A stretch of 39,973 bases of DNA from Candidatus Brevefilum sp. (GCA_019428905.1 JAHYJN010000023.1:1-39973), one strand, 5' to 3'; positions 1 to 9,261 are shown, counted from the first letter of the stretch. Numbers and translations: made by a program. The notes: generated by a model from the sequence alone, not told the origin.

Positions 1-510
1 ATCCGTAATCTGTTGCCAAAACCCCGGGGGTCTTAAAAAAATATCGAAGCGATCAGTTTTTAAAACAGTGATATCCTCGAGAGTCGAACCTGTTTGTAAT
101 TCAAATAATAATTAAAACAAAGACCCCCGGGGTTTTACGAATAAACATTATGGTCATTCTCACACGAGAACGATATGCACACAATCCGTAATCTGTTGCC
201 AAAACCCCGGGGGTCTTAAGAAAATATCGAAGCGATCGGTTTTTAAAACAGTGATATCCTCGAGAGTCGAACCTGTTTGTAATTCAAATAATAATTAAAA
301 CAAAGACCCCCGGGGTTTTAAGAATAAACATTATGGTCATTCTCACACGAGAACGATATGCACACCATCCGTAATCTGTTGCCAAAACCCCGGGGGTCTT
401 AAAAAAATATCGAAGCGATCAGTTTTTAAAACAGTGATATCCTCGAGAGTCGAACCTGTTTGTAATTCAAATAATAATTAAAACAAAGACCCCTGGGATT
501 TTTAAGAATA
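1..510. repeat. Tandem array of a 183-bp unit with internal 17-bp inverted repeats
   Basis: Nearly identical units begin at 1, 184 and 367, so the period is 183 bp. The third unit stops near 510 and degenerates at its end. Each unit carries AAAACCCCGGGGGTCTT (18-34, 201-217, 384-400) and its exact reverse complement about 85 bp later (120-136, 303-319). The last right arm near 486-503 is mutated and one base longer. Units also share a short hairpin, ATTCTC-acac-GAGAAC. Differences between complete units are single bases, implying recent expansion or homogenisation. No open reading frame over 60 codons crosses the array, so it is probably non-coding. The window starts inside the array, so the true copy number is unknown. 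Function is unrecognised. Confidence 0.93.
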
Positions 511-625
511 TACTGCTTCGTGAAAATGACTGAAGCCCGAGAACCGGCGTCCGAGGAAGACACTCCCAGTCTCCTGTCCTCCGTCCTCCGTCTTCTCTCA
601 CTTTCTCCCTTTCAGCTTCCAACTT
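511..625. other. Intergenic stretch 3' of rsmA with heptad-repeat remnant
   Basis: This stretch separates the tandem array from the rsmA stop codon. It is pyrimidine-rich on the plus strand (CTCCTGTCCTCCGTCCTCCG type). From 613 to about 640 it shows a 7-nt periodicity (CAGCTTC, CAACTTT, TAGCTTT, CAGCGAT) that runs into the last codons of rsmA. No gene and no convincing terminator was seen. Confidence 0.5.
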
Positions 626-1456
626 TTAGCTTTCAGCGATGACCGCCTCTGCCAGCCGGATCCAATCCTCCAACGGCAGATCCTCCGGCCGCTGGCGGGG
701 ATCAATCCCAGCACGTTCCAAGACCGCCACAAGCGCCGCCTCCTCAAGGATAACCTTGAGCGAATTGCGCAGCATCTTGCGCTTCTGGTTGAAGGCTGCG
801 TGCGCCAGCTTGAACATCCAGCGGATCCCCTCATCCGAAAGTTTGGGCTGTTCATCCACCTCAATGATCAGCACGCTTGAATCCACCTGCGGCCTGGGAT
901 AAAAACAATTGGCCGAGATTTCGCCGGCGATCCTGGCCTCCCCATACACCTGCACCGAAAGGGACAGCAAGCTCATCTTATCATCACGGCTGATGATGCG
1001 CTCAGCCACCTCACGCTGGATGGTCAGCACAATTCGTTTAGGTCTGACCGCCGCTTCCAACAGGTGACGGATGACGGCTGAGGTGATGTAATACGGGATA
1101 TTGGCCACCACCAGGTAGCCATCCTCGCTGAACAGGCTTTCCAGCGGGATGTCCAGGATATCCCCTCTGACCAGGCGCACATTCGTAAATGGCCGCAGTA
1201 CCCCCGCCAGGGCAGGGTACAAACGCTCATCAATCTCCACCGCGGTCACCTCACACGCATCTTGAGCCAACAGTCGCGTCAGGTTTCCCAACCCCGCACC
1301 GATCTCCAGGACTCGATCCCCTTGGTTAACCCCGGCATCGCGCACAATCTTGACCAGGGCGTTATGATCGGCCAGGAAGTTTTGCCCCAGGGATTTTTGG
1401 GGCCGGATATTGTATTGCTTGAGCAGGCTAGGGACGTGCAGCGGGTCTAAGGCCAT
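626..1456 (-). CDS. rsmA: 16S rRNA (adenine1518-N6/adenine1519-N6)-dimethyltransferase RsmA
   Basis: RsmA (KsgA/Dim1 family) dimethylates two adjacent adenines in the 3' terminal hairpin of 16S rRNA using SAM, a late step of 30S subunit maturation. Visible motifs are the family N-terminus 'KSLGQNFL', the SAM-binding motif I 'VLEIGAGLGNLT', and the catalytic motif 'NIPYYI' (a variant of N-L/I-P-Y-N/Y). The C-terminal helical region contains 'NQKRKMLRNSL', as expected. I place the start at the ATG at 1456 (MALDPLHVP), giving 276 residues; an upstream in-frame start at 1513 would add residues that are not typical of the family. The gene overlaps the end of the upstream YabE-like gene by 10 nt, so the two are probably translationally coupled. 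The stop codon lies inside a heptad-repeat tract. Confidence 0.96.
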   Translation of the reverse strand: MALDPLHVPSLLKQYNIRPQKSLGQNFLADHNALVKIVRDAGVNQGDRVLEIGAGLGNLTRLLAQDACEVTAVEIDERLYPALAGVLRPFTNVRLVRGDILDIPLESLFSEDGYLVVANIPYYITSAVIRHLLEAAVRPKRIVLTIQREVAERIISRDDKMSLLSLSVQVYGEARIAGEISANCFYPRPQVDSSVLIIEVDEQPKLSDEGIRWMFKLAHAAFNQKRKMLRNSLKVILEEAALVAVLERAGIDPRQRPEDLPLEDWIRLAEAVIAES

Positions 1457-2862
1457 GGCAGCACCGCCGGGTACCAGGCAGGGACAGGGGTTAAAAAATA
1501 CATCGTCGTCCAATGATGCCAGGATTGATAACTATCATCCGGATAGCCCAGGTCAATCCAGTAATGGCTGAAGTAGAACCCGCCGCCGCCGATGTCCGCA
1601 ATCGTGCCATAGCCATACCCCTGGACGAACACTTGCTGGAATTTCATCATATTAAACCAGTTGCGCGTCACCGCAATTGTCCCCTTACTCACAGGCAAGC
1701 CGCTGGCCGTGGTGTTGCTGCACAAACCCGGTACACCCAAACGGCAGGGTGAATATGACGTGGCATACACGCTGATTTTGCGCCAATATTCGATCTCCTG
1801 GCCGTCCACCACGGCGGTACGTACCTCGACTCTTGAACCATAGCCGAGCAACCCATCGGCAGCTTCACTGGCTTGCCAGCTCTCGGGGGTATCGCGCCAT
1901 AATTCTTCCCCATTGGCATACTGCACCCGCTCACGGGTGGCAAAGATACCCATCTGACCGGGTTGAACAACGGATACCTGGTCTAATTCCGTATTGGGGT
2001 CTTCAACATACTCGTTCGCATACGGGACCTCATCTGTCAGGATCAACACCTGTTCGCTGACTTGAACCAGCTCAATTTCCCCATTGGGGGGGATCGGCGC
2101 ATCTTCCGAGGGTACGGTGTGATCCAGGTTCTGCAGGGTGACGCCGATATCTACCAGCGCATCGCCCACAGTCACAGCGGCCGTCATGCCGGTCACCTCC
2201 AGTTCCCCAACCATCACCGCTACCGGGCGGGCTCGCCGAATGGTGACAACCAGGTCGTCTTCCAGCGGGGTAAGCAGGTCTTCCGAGATCCAATCCTGCG
2301 GCGCCACCCGGATCGCTGCGGCTTCCAGGGCAGCACCCAGCGTCGGCTGGTCTGAATACACGGTTAACTGGCGGCCGTCGATCACCAAGTTCACCGGCAC
2401 TGCCGGTTGAACCTGCAGCAAGGCAAAATCGGTCTCATCTTCCAAAGGGATATTTGGGTTGATTGCCCGCCCGTTCAACAGCACCCGGTCGTGGGGGAAC
2501 AAGGGCACATCAACCTGGCTGACCAGGTTGGCCGGGATTCGTTCAGCCGTATGCAGGGTTACCTGGCCGTCGGGTGTTTTGATCATCACATCCCGGGCAG
2601 GTTCAATTGTGATCAGCGCAGACCGCCAGATCCAGGGGTCCCCTGCCGGGACCAGGCGGTCGTCCTCGCCCACGATGATGTCCGCCGCACGCAGCACACC
2701 AGAAGCCCGTAAGGCATTGGTGCGCACGCTGACCGGTTCACCGGCGATGATGACCGTATTGGTCTGCATCAGCCCAAACCAAATCAGGCCGATTCCCGCC
2801 AGGATCATTAAAAACGACCCGGGGAACAGCCATTTGTGGGATTTTTGCAAAAATAGTTTCAT
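1447..2862 (-). CDS. YabE-like G5 and 3D domain cell-wall protein
   Basis: The N-terminus has one membrane segment (roughly residues 11-32, 'GSFLMILAGIGLIWFGL') acting as signal anchor. DUF348-like repeats follow ('NLVIDGRQLTVYSDQPTLGA', 'MTAAVTVGDALVDIGVTLQN'), then a G5-like region ('LDQVSVVQPGQMGIFATRER'). The C-terminus is a 3D domain, with 'SVYATSYSPC', 'TIADIGGG' and 'YWIDLGYPDD' supplying the conserved acidic positions. YabE/Rpf-like proteins are muralytic or cell-wall associated, with the 3D domain related to the MltA lytic transglycosylase fold; an extracytoplasmic peptidoglycan role is inferred. A TTG start 12 nt upstream is possible, but the ATG at 2862 is preferred. It sits next to rsmA, as yabE does in Bacillus. 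Its 3' end overlaps rsmA. Confidence 0.85.
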   Translation of the reverse strand: MKLFLQKSHKWLFPGSFLMILAGIGLIWFGLMQTNTVIIAGEPVSVRTNALRASGVLRAADIIVGEDDRLVPAGDPWIWRSALITIEPARDVMIKTPDGQVTLHTAERIPANLVSQVDVPLFPHDRVLLNGRAINPNIPLEDETDFALLQVQPAVPVNLVIDGRQLTVYSDQPTLGAALEAAAIRVAPQDWISEDLLTPLEDDLVVTIRRARPVAVMVGELEVTGMTAAVTVGDALVDIGVTLQNLDHTVPSEDAPIPPNGEIELVQVSEQVLILTDEVPYANEYVEDPNTELDQVSVVQPGQMGIFATRERVQYANGEELWRDTPESWQASEAADGLLGYGSRVEVRTAVVDGQEIEYWRKISVYATSYSPCRLGVPGLCSNTTASGLPVSKGTIAVTRNWFNMMKFQQVFVQGYGYGTIADIGGGGFYFSHYWIDLGYPDDSYQSWHHWTTMYFLTPVPAWYPAVLPWP

Positions 2863-2920
2863 CGTTTTAATCAAGTTGCCGACAGTTGAAGACCAGAGTG
2901 GTTTTTTAGTACCTTTTTGC

Positions 2921-2948
2921 AGTATAACACAAGGGCATTTTTTAGCAA
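2921..2948 (-). promoter_or_regulatory. Probable sigma-70-type promoter for the yabE-like/rsmA pair
   Basis: Read on the minus strand there is a -35-like TTGCTA (2943-2948), a 16-nt spacer and a -10-like TATACT (2921-2926). Transcription would start about 50 nt before the ATG at 2862. It sits between mfd and the YabE-like gene, so this pair need not depend on read-through from pth-mfd. Confidence 0.55.
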
Positions 2949-2992
2949 GTGGGGTGACCTTCGCCAGGTCAGCGGCAATTTAGGGTAAATCC

Positions 2993-3085
2993 TTACGATT
3001 CCAACACATGGTAATCATCACCCAACATCGGCTTGATCTCCAGGAGCAATCTCGATCGATTGAGTAAGGTGATCAATCCCGTCAT
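2993..3085 (-). CDS. Possible 30-residue small ORF after mfd
   Basis: Eight bases after the mfd stop codon an ATG opens a 30-codon frame (MTGLITLLNRSRLLLEIKPM, then LGDDYHVLES). It is preceded by GAGGTGAAC, a good Shine-Dalgarno match that overlaps the mfd stop. The product would have a leucine-rich helix and no recognisable domain. It could be a real small protein, a remnant of a longer gene, or chance. The probable promoter of the next gene lies just beyond its stop. Confidence 0.3.
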   Translation of the reverse strand: MTGLITLLNRSRLLLEIKPMLGDDYHVLES

Positions 3086-3092
3086 GTTCACC

Positions 3093-6000
3093 TCAAAGTC
3101 CATTCACCTTGCGTATCTTTCCCAGCGTCTCGACCAAAACCGCCTGCCAGGGTTCATGATCGGGGTCTGAGAAATTGATACGATAGGCATTCTTGCCCGC
3201 CATAACGGGCATCCCCAATTCAGGCAGGTTACGCGCTTTGATGCCTTCAGGGAGCTGCGGATAGCTCAATACAATCTGCCGGCCTTCAAAGTTGACCGAG
3301 GCCAGCCCGACCAGAGCCGCTAAAAGTTTGATCTTGATTTGGAAGATCAGGTTGCGCACCTGTTCTGGCAAGGGACCAAACCGATCCACAAACTCCATTT
3401 CGATCGATGCCAGGGCGTCCTCATCATTGATGTCCGCCAGGCGCCGGTACAGTTTTAGCCGCAAGGCCTGGTCAGCGATATACGTATCCGGGATGCCAAT
3501 CGAAAGCGGCAGGTTGACCGAAGTGGGGATGGTCAAAGACGCATCCAGGATGGAAGCCTCCTCCGGCGCGTCGACCCCTGTTGCCAGCCGGAATTGGCTG
3601 ACAGCCTGGGCCAGCAGCCGGGTATACAGGTGAAAGCCCACCGAGGCGATATAGCCTGACTGACGCGTCCCCAACAGCTCACCAGCCCCGCGCATCTCCA
3701 GGTCACGCATGGCGATGGCATACCCTGAACCGAGCTGCGTGTTCTCCGCTAACACCTCCATCCGCTCCTGGCCTTCGGGCGTGGGGGCTTTGACCCGATG
3801 GCGGAACAGGTAAGCATAGGCGCGTTGGGCGCCACGCCCAACCCGGCCACGCAACTGATAGAGCTGCGCCAGCCCAAAGGTATCGGCACGGTCAACGATC
3901 AACGTGTTGGCATTGGGGATATCCAGCCCCGATTCGATGATCGACGTGCACAACAGCACATCGATCTCAGCATCGTTAAAGCGGTGCATCATCTCTGCCA
4001 GGGCTTTCTCGTCCATCTGCCCGTGGGCGATACCGATCCGGGCTTCCGGAACCAACCCTTCGAGGTGGGTCCGCATGGCGTTGATCGTCTGCACCCGGTT
4101 GTGTACAAAGAACACCTGCCCGCCGCGCTCCAGCTCACGCACAATCGCATAGCGCACCAGCTTGGTGTCATACGGCCCGATATGGGTCACGATCGGCAGG
4201 CGTTCCTCGGGCGGCGAGTTGATGGTGGAAATGTCCCGCACGCCGGTCAACGCCATATATAGGGTGCGTGGGATGGGGGTTGCGGTCAGTGTGAGCACAT
4301 CCACCGAAGTTCGCAGCTGTTTGAGGTGTTCCTTGTGGGCCACCCCAAAGCGTTGCTCTTCATCGATCACGACCAAACCCAGGTCTTTAAATGAAACATC
4401 ATCCGAGAGCAGCCGGTGTGTGCCGATCACGATATCCACCTTACCCTTCCGCAGGTCCCGGATAATCCGGTTCTGCTGCTGCTGGGTGCGAAAACGAGAG
4501 AGCATTTCCACCTCGACCGGGAAGGTTGCCAGGCGCGAGCGAAAGGTGTCATAATGCTGCTGGGCGAGCACGGTCGTGGGCACCAGCACCGCAACTTGCT
4601 TGCCATCCATCACAGCTTTGAAGGCTGCTCGCAAGGTCACTTCGGTTTTGCCATATCCCACATCCCCGCACAGCAAGCGGTCCATCGGCCGGGGGACTTC
4701 CATATCTTGCTTAATTTCAGCCAGGGCACTCAGCTGGTCCTCGGTCTCAATATAGGGGAAACTGGCTTCCAGCTCGCGCTGCCAGGGGGTGTCGCTGTTG
4801 AAGGCATAACCCTCAGCCACCTGCCGTTGGGCATACAGCTCTAACAGCTCGCCGGCGATCTCCTGCACTGCCTCCCGCACCTTTTGCTTGGTCGTGTTCC
4901 AGCTGCCCCCGCCCAGGCGAGAGATAACGGGCATATGCCCATCTGCGCCGACATAACGCGTCAGCCGGTCTGCATGATGAATTGGGACGTAGAGCTGGTC
5001 CTGGTCGGCGTAGTTAATACACAAGAATTCCTGTAAGACGCCATCCTGTGCCCGCTGGACCAGGCCGGCAAACTTCCCGATGCCGTGGTCAACATGCACC
5101 ACCCAATCGCCGGGTTCTAAGTCGGCGTAACTGGATTCGGGCGCTTCGGCGGTCGGGCGATAGCGGCGGCGGGGCTGCGGCCGTGACCAGCCAAAGATCT
5201 CGCTGTCCGTCAGCAGGTGCAGTTGGCCCCCTTCAGACGTGGTCAGCACCCATCCTCCCGCCAGGGTGCCCTCGATAAAATGCTCCGCCAGCTGTTCTTC
5301 TACCAGGGCTCCATGATACATCTGCCCTTCCGCCCACAGGTTGCGCAACCGCGCTGATTGGCGTGAGACGATCACCCAGCTGTTGCCCTGGTTTTCGAGT
5401 GACTTCAAGTAATCCATGAAATCCCGCAGTTTACCAGCAAACCGAGGTCCGGGTTCGAAATGTGAGGCGAGCTGCGGCACATCCGGCGCGCTGGTATACC
5501 CCAACTCAATCACCGGCCGTTTACTGATCCGGTCTTCAATTTCGGACCAGGTGAAAAATGGCACAGGGAATCCCGGATCGATCTCCCCAGCCTTGACAGC
5601 GTCCTCCCGACGGGAAAGGCTTTCTTCTTCGATATCGGTCACCGCAGCCAGGATGAACTCCTGGCCGTCAAGGCTGATCAGCGCGTTATCTGGCAAAAAA
5701 TCCAGTAAGCTGCCGCCAAAGGGGTGAGCCAGGGGCAGGTGAAATTCCGTCAGATCCGTGGGCGGCAGCCCGGCTTTTTCTGCCGCGAGGGGCAGGATCT
5801 CGCGGGCCGGGGTAATGATGAAGCTTTCCAATTTCCCCACCGTGCGCTGGGTCGCTGGATCAAAGGCGCGCATCGTATCGATTTCGTCCCCAAAGAACTC
5901 AATCCGCACCGGCATAGCTTCACCTGGCGCCCACACATCCAGGATGCCGCCGCGCCGCGAGAACTGGCCCGCTTCAACGACGATGTTGGCATAGGTATAA

Positions 6001-6515
6001 CCGGTCTCGACCCACGCCCGGGTCAGTTCCTCCGGTGTGACCTGCTGACCGAGCTTCAAGACCTTGGTATGCTTGATAAAATCCCGGCGGGGCAGTGTGC
6101 GAGTCATGATCGCCCGCACCGGTGCCACGATCACCGGCGGCAGCTCAGGCTCAGCCATCCCGGGCATTAAGGTGCGCGCCAGGGTGGTCAACACCTGCAG
6201 GCGGTCTCGACGGGTGCCCAGACCCCAGCCAGATTTTTCATAAAACAAAGGGTTCGGCTCTGGGAAGTAATACACACCCCGCTCCCCCAGCCAGAATTGC
6301 AGCTCCTCGTACAGGGCCAGGGCGCGATCGGCGCGGTTGGTGATCAGTAGGATTGGCCGGCGCAGGTCCTGCTGCAGGCGCGCCACCAGGGGCAGGCGCG
6401 CTGCGCGCGGTAAGCCCAGCCCCGCCAATGGCTCTGAGCTGCCAGGGCTGACCTGCAAACCCGCCAACACGGCGCGGTAAGCAGGCAGCTTGCTTAAAGT
6501 ATCCAGCAATTGCAT
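3093..6515 (-). CDS. mfd: Transcription-repair coupling factor Mfd
   Basis: Mfd is an ATP-driven DNA translocase that pushes stalled RNA polymerase off DNA and recruits UvrA to lesions in the transcribed strand. The 1140-residue length matches full-length Mfd. In order: an N-terminal UvrB-homology module ('[20 protein letters not shown]'); the CarD-like RNA polymerase interaction domain near residue 472 ('[17 protein letters not shown]'); the helicase core with Walker A near residue 618 ('GDVGYGKTE') and the DEEQ box near residue 718 ('[11 protein letters not shown]'); motif '[12 protein letters not shown]'; 'QLRGRVGR'; and the C-terminal TRCF domain. The ATG at 6515 overlaps the pth stop codon (TGATG), showing translational coupling; a TTG codon directly before it is in frame but unlikely. 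All expected motifs are present. Confidence 0.97.
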   Translation of the reverse strand: MQLLDTLSKLPAYRAVLAGLQVSPGSSEPLAGLGLPRAARLPLVARLQQDLRRPILLITNRADRALALYEELQFWLGERGVYYFPEPNPLFYEKSGWGLGTRRDRLQVLTTLARTLMPGMAEPELPPVIVAPVRAIMTRTLPRRDFIKHTKVLKLGQQVTPEELTRAWVETGYTYANIVVEAGQFSRRGGILDVWAPGEAMPVRIEFFGDEIDTMRAFDPATQRTVGKLESFIITPAREILPLAAEKAGLPPTDLTEFHLPLAHPFGGSLLDFLPDNALISLDGQEFILAAVTDIEEESLSRREDAVKAGEIDPGFPVPFFTWSEIEDRISKRPVIELGYTSAPDVPQLASHFEPGPRFAGKLRDFMDYLKSLENQGNSWVIVSRQSARLRNLWAEGQMYHGALVEEQLAEHFIEGTLAGGWVLTTSEGGQLHLLTDSEIFGWSRPQPRRRYRPTAEAPESSYADLEPGDWVVHVDHGIGKFAGLVQRAQDGVLQEFLCINYADQDQLYVPIHHADRLTRYVGADGHMPVISRLGGGSWNTTKQKVREAVQEIAGELLELYAQRQVAEGYAFNSDTPWQRELEASFPYIETEDQLSALAEIKQDMEVPRPMDRLLCGDVGYGKTEVTLRAAFKAVMDGKQVAVLVPTTVLAQQHYDTFRSRLATFPVEVEMLSRFRTQQQQNRIIRDLRKGKVDIVIGTHRLLSDDVSFKDLGLVVIDEEQRFGVAHKEHLKQLRTSVDVLTLTATPIPRTLYMALTGVRDISTINSPPEERLPIVTHIGPYDTKLVRYAIVRELERGGQVFFVHNRVQTINAMRTHLEGLVPEARIGIAHGQMDEKALAEMMHRFNDAEIDVLLCTSIIESGLDIPNANTLIVDRADTFGLAQLYQLRGRVGRGAQRAYAYLFRHRVKAPTPEGQERMEVLAENTQLGSGYAIAMRDLEMRGAGELLGTRQSGYIASVGFHLYTRLLAQAVSQFRLATGVDAPEEASILDASLTIPTSVNLPLSIGIPDTYIADQALRLKLYRRLADINDEDALASIEMEFVDRFGPLPEQVRNLIFQIKIKLLAALVGLASVNFEGRQIVLSYPQLPEGIKARNLPELGMPVMAGKNAYRINFSDPDHEPWQAVLVETLGKIRKVNGL

Positions 6516-7108
6516 CAATCCTCGCCGATGATACGCCCATTATACGTCGTCATGGCTGTGTCAATACCCTCCAGGATAAACATCCGGATGGCATCCACTG
6601 CCCTGCCCAATACCTCGGGCAGGATTTCCTCTTGCGAGGGGTCAAAATTATGCAACACGTAATCCGCCGGGTCCATGCGCCCGGGCGGCCGACCGATGCC
6701 GATCCGCAGGCGCGGGAATGCATCGGTGCCCAGCTGGGTTACGATCGATTCCATCCCACGCTGGCCGCCGGTGCCGCCAAAGGGACGCAAGCGCAGGGTC
6801 CCAAAGGGCAGGTCCAGGTCATCATGAATCACCAGCAGTTGTTCTTGGGGGATCTTATAAAACCTTGCCAGGGGTGCCACAGACCGCCCGGAATTATTCA
6901 TGAAGGTCTGCGGTTTGGCCAGGATCAGGCGCTCACCATCCAGGGCGCCTTTACCAACCAGGGCGCGCAGCTCCACACGTTGGATGGGGATCAGCAGCGC
7001 AGCCGCCAGGGCATCCACCACCATAAAGCCGATATTATGCCGGTTATGACGGTAGTCCGGGCCGGGGTTTCCCAAGCCGGCGATTAAAAAGGGTGTGTTA
7101 TCTGTCAT
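6515..7108 (-). CDS. pth: Peptidyl-tRNA hydrolase
   Basis: Pth cleaves the ester bond of peptidyl-tRNAs that drop off ribosomes, recycling tRNA. Family signatures are 'GLGNPGPDYRHNRHNIGFMV' (with the catalytic His in RHN and the conserved Asn), 'KPQTFMNNSG', 'VIHDDLDLPFG' and 'GGTGGQRGMESI', where many homologues have GGxxGHxG. I choose the ATG at 7108 because Pth normally begins a few residues before the LIxGLGNPG strand. An in-frame ATG at 7141 would add 11 residues and has no better ribosome site. The stop overlaps the mfd start, forming a pth-mfd operon, an arrangement also common in Firmicutes. Confidence 0.95.
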   Translation of the reverse strand: MTDNTPFLIAGLGNPGPDYRHNRHNIGFMVVDALAAALLIPIQRVELRALVGKGALDGERLILAKPQTFMNNSGRSVAPLARFYKIPQEQLLVIHDDLDLPFGTLRLRPFGGTGGQRGMESIVTQLGTDAFPRLRIGIGRPPGRMDPADYVLHNFDPSQEEILPEVLGRAVDAIRMFILEGIDTAMTTYNGRIIGED

Positions 7109-7228
7109 AAAAATTTCTCGATCAATATCTACCAGCGCCATTCAAGGCCAGCCACTGCGGTCATTCAGACGCGCGAAAAAGCCCGCCCACACGAATTCTG
7201 GGCATGCTTTACAACAATCTGACCTTTA

Positions 7229-7258
7229 AGTTTAGCACGAAAAAGGGTGAGTTGTGAA
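7229..7258 (-). promoter_or_regulatory. Possible promoter for pth-mfd
   Basis: On the minus strand there is TTCACA (7253-7258), an 18-nt spacer and TAAACT (7229-7234). Both hexamers are imperfect. The position, about 120 nt before the pth start with no other gene between, makes it the best visible candidate. Its -35 lies at the edge of the heptad-repeat tract. Confidence 0.35.
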
Positions 7259-7535
7259 TAGTGATGGGGCAATAAGGTATTAGGTATGAGGTATTAGGCA
7301 TCAGGAATTAAACCGATGTGAGAGCTATTCGCGACCAATTACCAGCTAACAAACATCAGCTACCGACTACCAGCTACAAACTACCAGCTACAAACTACCA
7401 GCTAACAGCTTTAAGCTATCAGCTATCAGCTTTGGGCTTTTTTCTACCAGCTATCAGCTTTCAGCTTTGAGCTTTTTTCGCCAGCTATCAGCTACCAGCT
7501 GCCTACTACAGGTTGCCAGCTTCACCTTTCAGACT
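7250..7535. repeat. Heptanucleotide repeat tract between two operons
   Basis: The whole gap is built from degenerate 7-nt repeats. Around 7275-7306 the unit is AGGTATT/AGGTATG/AGGCATC. From about 7345 to 7530 the unit is CAGCTAT, CAGCTTT or CAGCTAC, interrupted twice by a T-run (GGGCTTTTTTC, GAGCTTTTTTC). The same style recurs at 613-640 and 25981-26008, and GTGAGTTGTGAATAGT occurs at both 7248 and 25993. The tract resembles short tandemly repeated repetitive sequences known from cyanobacteria and other phyla. It contains no gene. It abuts the 3' end of the sugar transporter operon. Confidence 0.85.
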
Positions 7536-7537
7536 CA

Positions 7538-8380
7538 TCATTTCGTCGCCCCCAAGGTGAGTCCTTCGATGAAATAACGTTGTAAGAACAAGAAAACCAA
7601 AAGTGTAGGCAATGTCCCGAGTAATGCGCCAGCCACGATCACTGGCCAATCGGTCACAAACTGCCCTTGAAGCGAAGCCAGCCCAGCCGTAATTGGCTTA
7701 AGCTTTTCACTGCGTAACAGGATGATCGCCCATAAATAATCATTGAAGATCCAGGTAAACTCCAACGTTGCCACTGCAGCGATCGCCGGTAGGGTCAACG
7801 GGAGCATAATGCGCCACCAGATACGAAACTCGGAGCAACCGTCAATCCTGGCAGCCTCAAGGATTTCGCCAGGCACAGTACGCATATAATTACGCAGCAT
7901 GAATGAGCAAAACCCCAATTGAAAGGCTGTGTGAAAAAAGATCAACCCCCAATAGGTATCATACAAACCCAAGAAGTCGGTTAACTTAAACACGGGGAGC
8001 ATCAACACCTGGAAAGGCAACAACATTCCACCGACAAAAGTAAAGAATATCAAGCGGTTCCCACGAAAGTTAAACCGTGCCAGGGCATAGGCACCCATTG
8101 ATGAGAACAACATTGTGAGCAAGAGTGATGGGATCGTGATAATGAAACTGTTAGGCAGGTAGCGACTTAACCCGCCGCGTTCCCAAGCCGTCTTGAAATT
8201 TCCAAGGGTAATTTCCTCAGGCCAGGAGATAAAACCCCTGTAAAGGATGTCATTGAACGTCCGGATGGAAGTGACCAGTGAGGTCATGATTGGAACAAGC
8301 CAAATGATCGTCGTCAGCACCAGAACGATAAAGATCAACACCCGCCAGGGAGATTTGAAATATGCTTGTGCGTTTTTCAT
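7538..8380 (-). CDS. Carbohydrate ABC transporter permease, MalG type
   Basis: This is an inner-membrane permease of a CUT1-family sugar importer. It has about six hydrophobic segments, starting with 'WRVLIFIVLVLTTIIWLVPI'. The EAA loop that contacts the ATPase is 'EILEAARIDGCSEFRIWWRI' followed by 'MLPLTLPAIA'. The ATG at 8380 is chosen because GGAG lies about nine bases upstream; a longer in-frame start would overlap the preceding gene. It begins two bases after the stop of the partner permease. No ATPase gene is in this operon, so the transporter probably shares a general MsmK/MalK-type ATPase encoded elsewhere, a common arrangement for CUT1 systems. The substrate cannot be told from the sequence. 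Confidence 0.92.
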   Translation of the reverse strand: MKNAQAYFKSPWRVLIFIVLVLTTIIWLVPIMTSLVTSIRTFNDILYRGFISWPEEITLGNFKTAWERGGLSRYLPNSFIITIPSLLLTMLFSSMGAYALARFNFRGNRLIFFTFVGGMLLPFQVLMLPVFKLTDFLGLYDTYWGLIFFHTAFQLGFCSFMLRNYMRTVPGEILEAARIDGCSEFRIWWRIMLPLTLPAIAAVATLEFTWIFNDYLWAIILLRSEKLKPITAGLASLQGQFVTDWPVIVAGALLGTLPTLLVFLFLQRYFIEGLTLGATK

Positions 8381-8382
8381 GA

Positions 8383-9261
8383 TTAATACTCCAACTCGTC
8401 TTGCATCACTCGCCACAAGTAAATGAAGATGAATACCAGACTGATCAGAAAGAGGATCACAGCGATAGAAGCAGCATAACCCATGCGGTAATTATTGAAA
8501 GCCTGGATGTACATATAGTTCGCCAACACCGATGATGAATTAGCCGGACCGCCCCTGGTCATCACAGAGACCAGGTCAAACGCCCGCAGTGAGTCAATTA
8601 CGCTGATGACCAAAACAATCACTGAAACCGGCATCAAGAGTGGTAATAACACTTTTCGAAAAACCTGCCAGTCGTTGGCACCATCAATTTTCGCCGCTTC
8701 AAGGTATTCTGGGTTAATGCTTTTTAATCCTGCCAGGTAAAGCACCATTACATAGCCCACCTGGCGCCAGATCGCCACAATGATGATCGACCAAAGGGCT
8801 AAGTCGCGATCACTCAACCATCCAGGCCCTTTTTCAACAATTCCAAGCCCGACGAGTACACTATTAATCAATCCACCCCGAGGATGATACAGCCACCCCC
8901 AGATCAACCCACTCACCACCATCGCCAGCACCATCGGCATATAGAAGCTCATTTTAAAGAACTTTTCACCTGGTACAGCTCGGTTCAATATCATTGCTAA
9001 CGCCAACCCCAGAACCACGGGAACGGTCACAAATGAAGCTAACCATTTCATATTGTTGGTCAGCGAGAGGAAGAATACCCTGTCAGTAAACAAACGTTCA
9101 TAATTGCGAAAACCAATGAATTGCGGTGAGGATAAACCATCCCAATTGGTCAGGCTGAGGTAAAAGGTATAGAACATCGGCCCGATCACCCACACCAAAT
9201 AAATAATGATTGGGATAGCTAGAAATAGGTAGGGTAAGAAATTTCTACGTAGACGGACCAC
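8383..9261 (-). CDS. Carbohydrate ABC transporter permease, MalF type
   Basis: Partner permease of the sugar importer, with an N-terminal segment 'LPYLFLAIPIIIYLVWVIGP' and several further membrane spans. The EAA motif is 'EYLEAAKIDGANDWQVFRKV' followed by 'LLPLLMPV'. Translation starts at GTG (9261), seven bases after an almost perfect AAGGAGGTG ribosome site, stronger than that of its neighbours. A 14-bp inverted repeat sits in the gap between it and the binding-protein gene. Together with the downstream permease it would form the heterodimeric membrane channel. Confidence 0.92.
   Translation of the reverse strand: MVRLRRNFLPYLFLAIPIIIYLVWVIGPMFYTFYLSLTNWDGLSSPQFIGFRNYERLFTDRVFFLSLTNNMKWLASFVTVPVVLGLALAMILNRAVPGEKFFKMSFYMPMVLAMVVSGLIWGWLYHPRGGLINSVLVGLGIVEKGPGWLSDRDLALWSIIIVAIWRQVGYVMVLYLAGLKSINPEYLEAAKIDGANDWQVFRKVLLPLLMPVSVIVLVISVIDSLRAFDLVSVMTRGGPANSSSVLANYMYIQAFNNYRMGYAASIAVILFLISLVFIFIYLWRVMQDELEY

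Noticed and set aside
80-100. tRNA-like T-loop (GGTTCGACTC on the minus strand) in the 183-bp unit
   Set aside because: The flanking bases cannot form the five-pair T stem, and no acceptor or anticodon arm is present.
1-510. Array as CRISPR, or as a coding repeat because 183 is a multiple of three
   Set aside because: There are no short repeats with unique spacers; whole 183-bp units are nearly identical. No long open frame crosses the units on either strand.
2873-2884. 12-mer AAGTTGCCGACA shared with 20647-20658 in another leader
   Set aside because: A few dozen shared 12-mers are expected by chance in 40 kb, and the flanks do not align.
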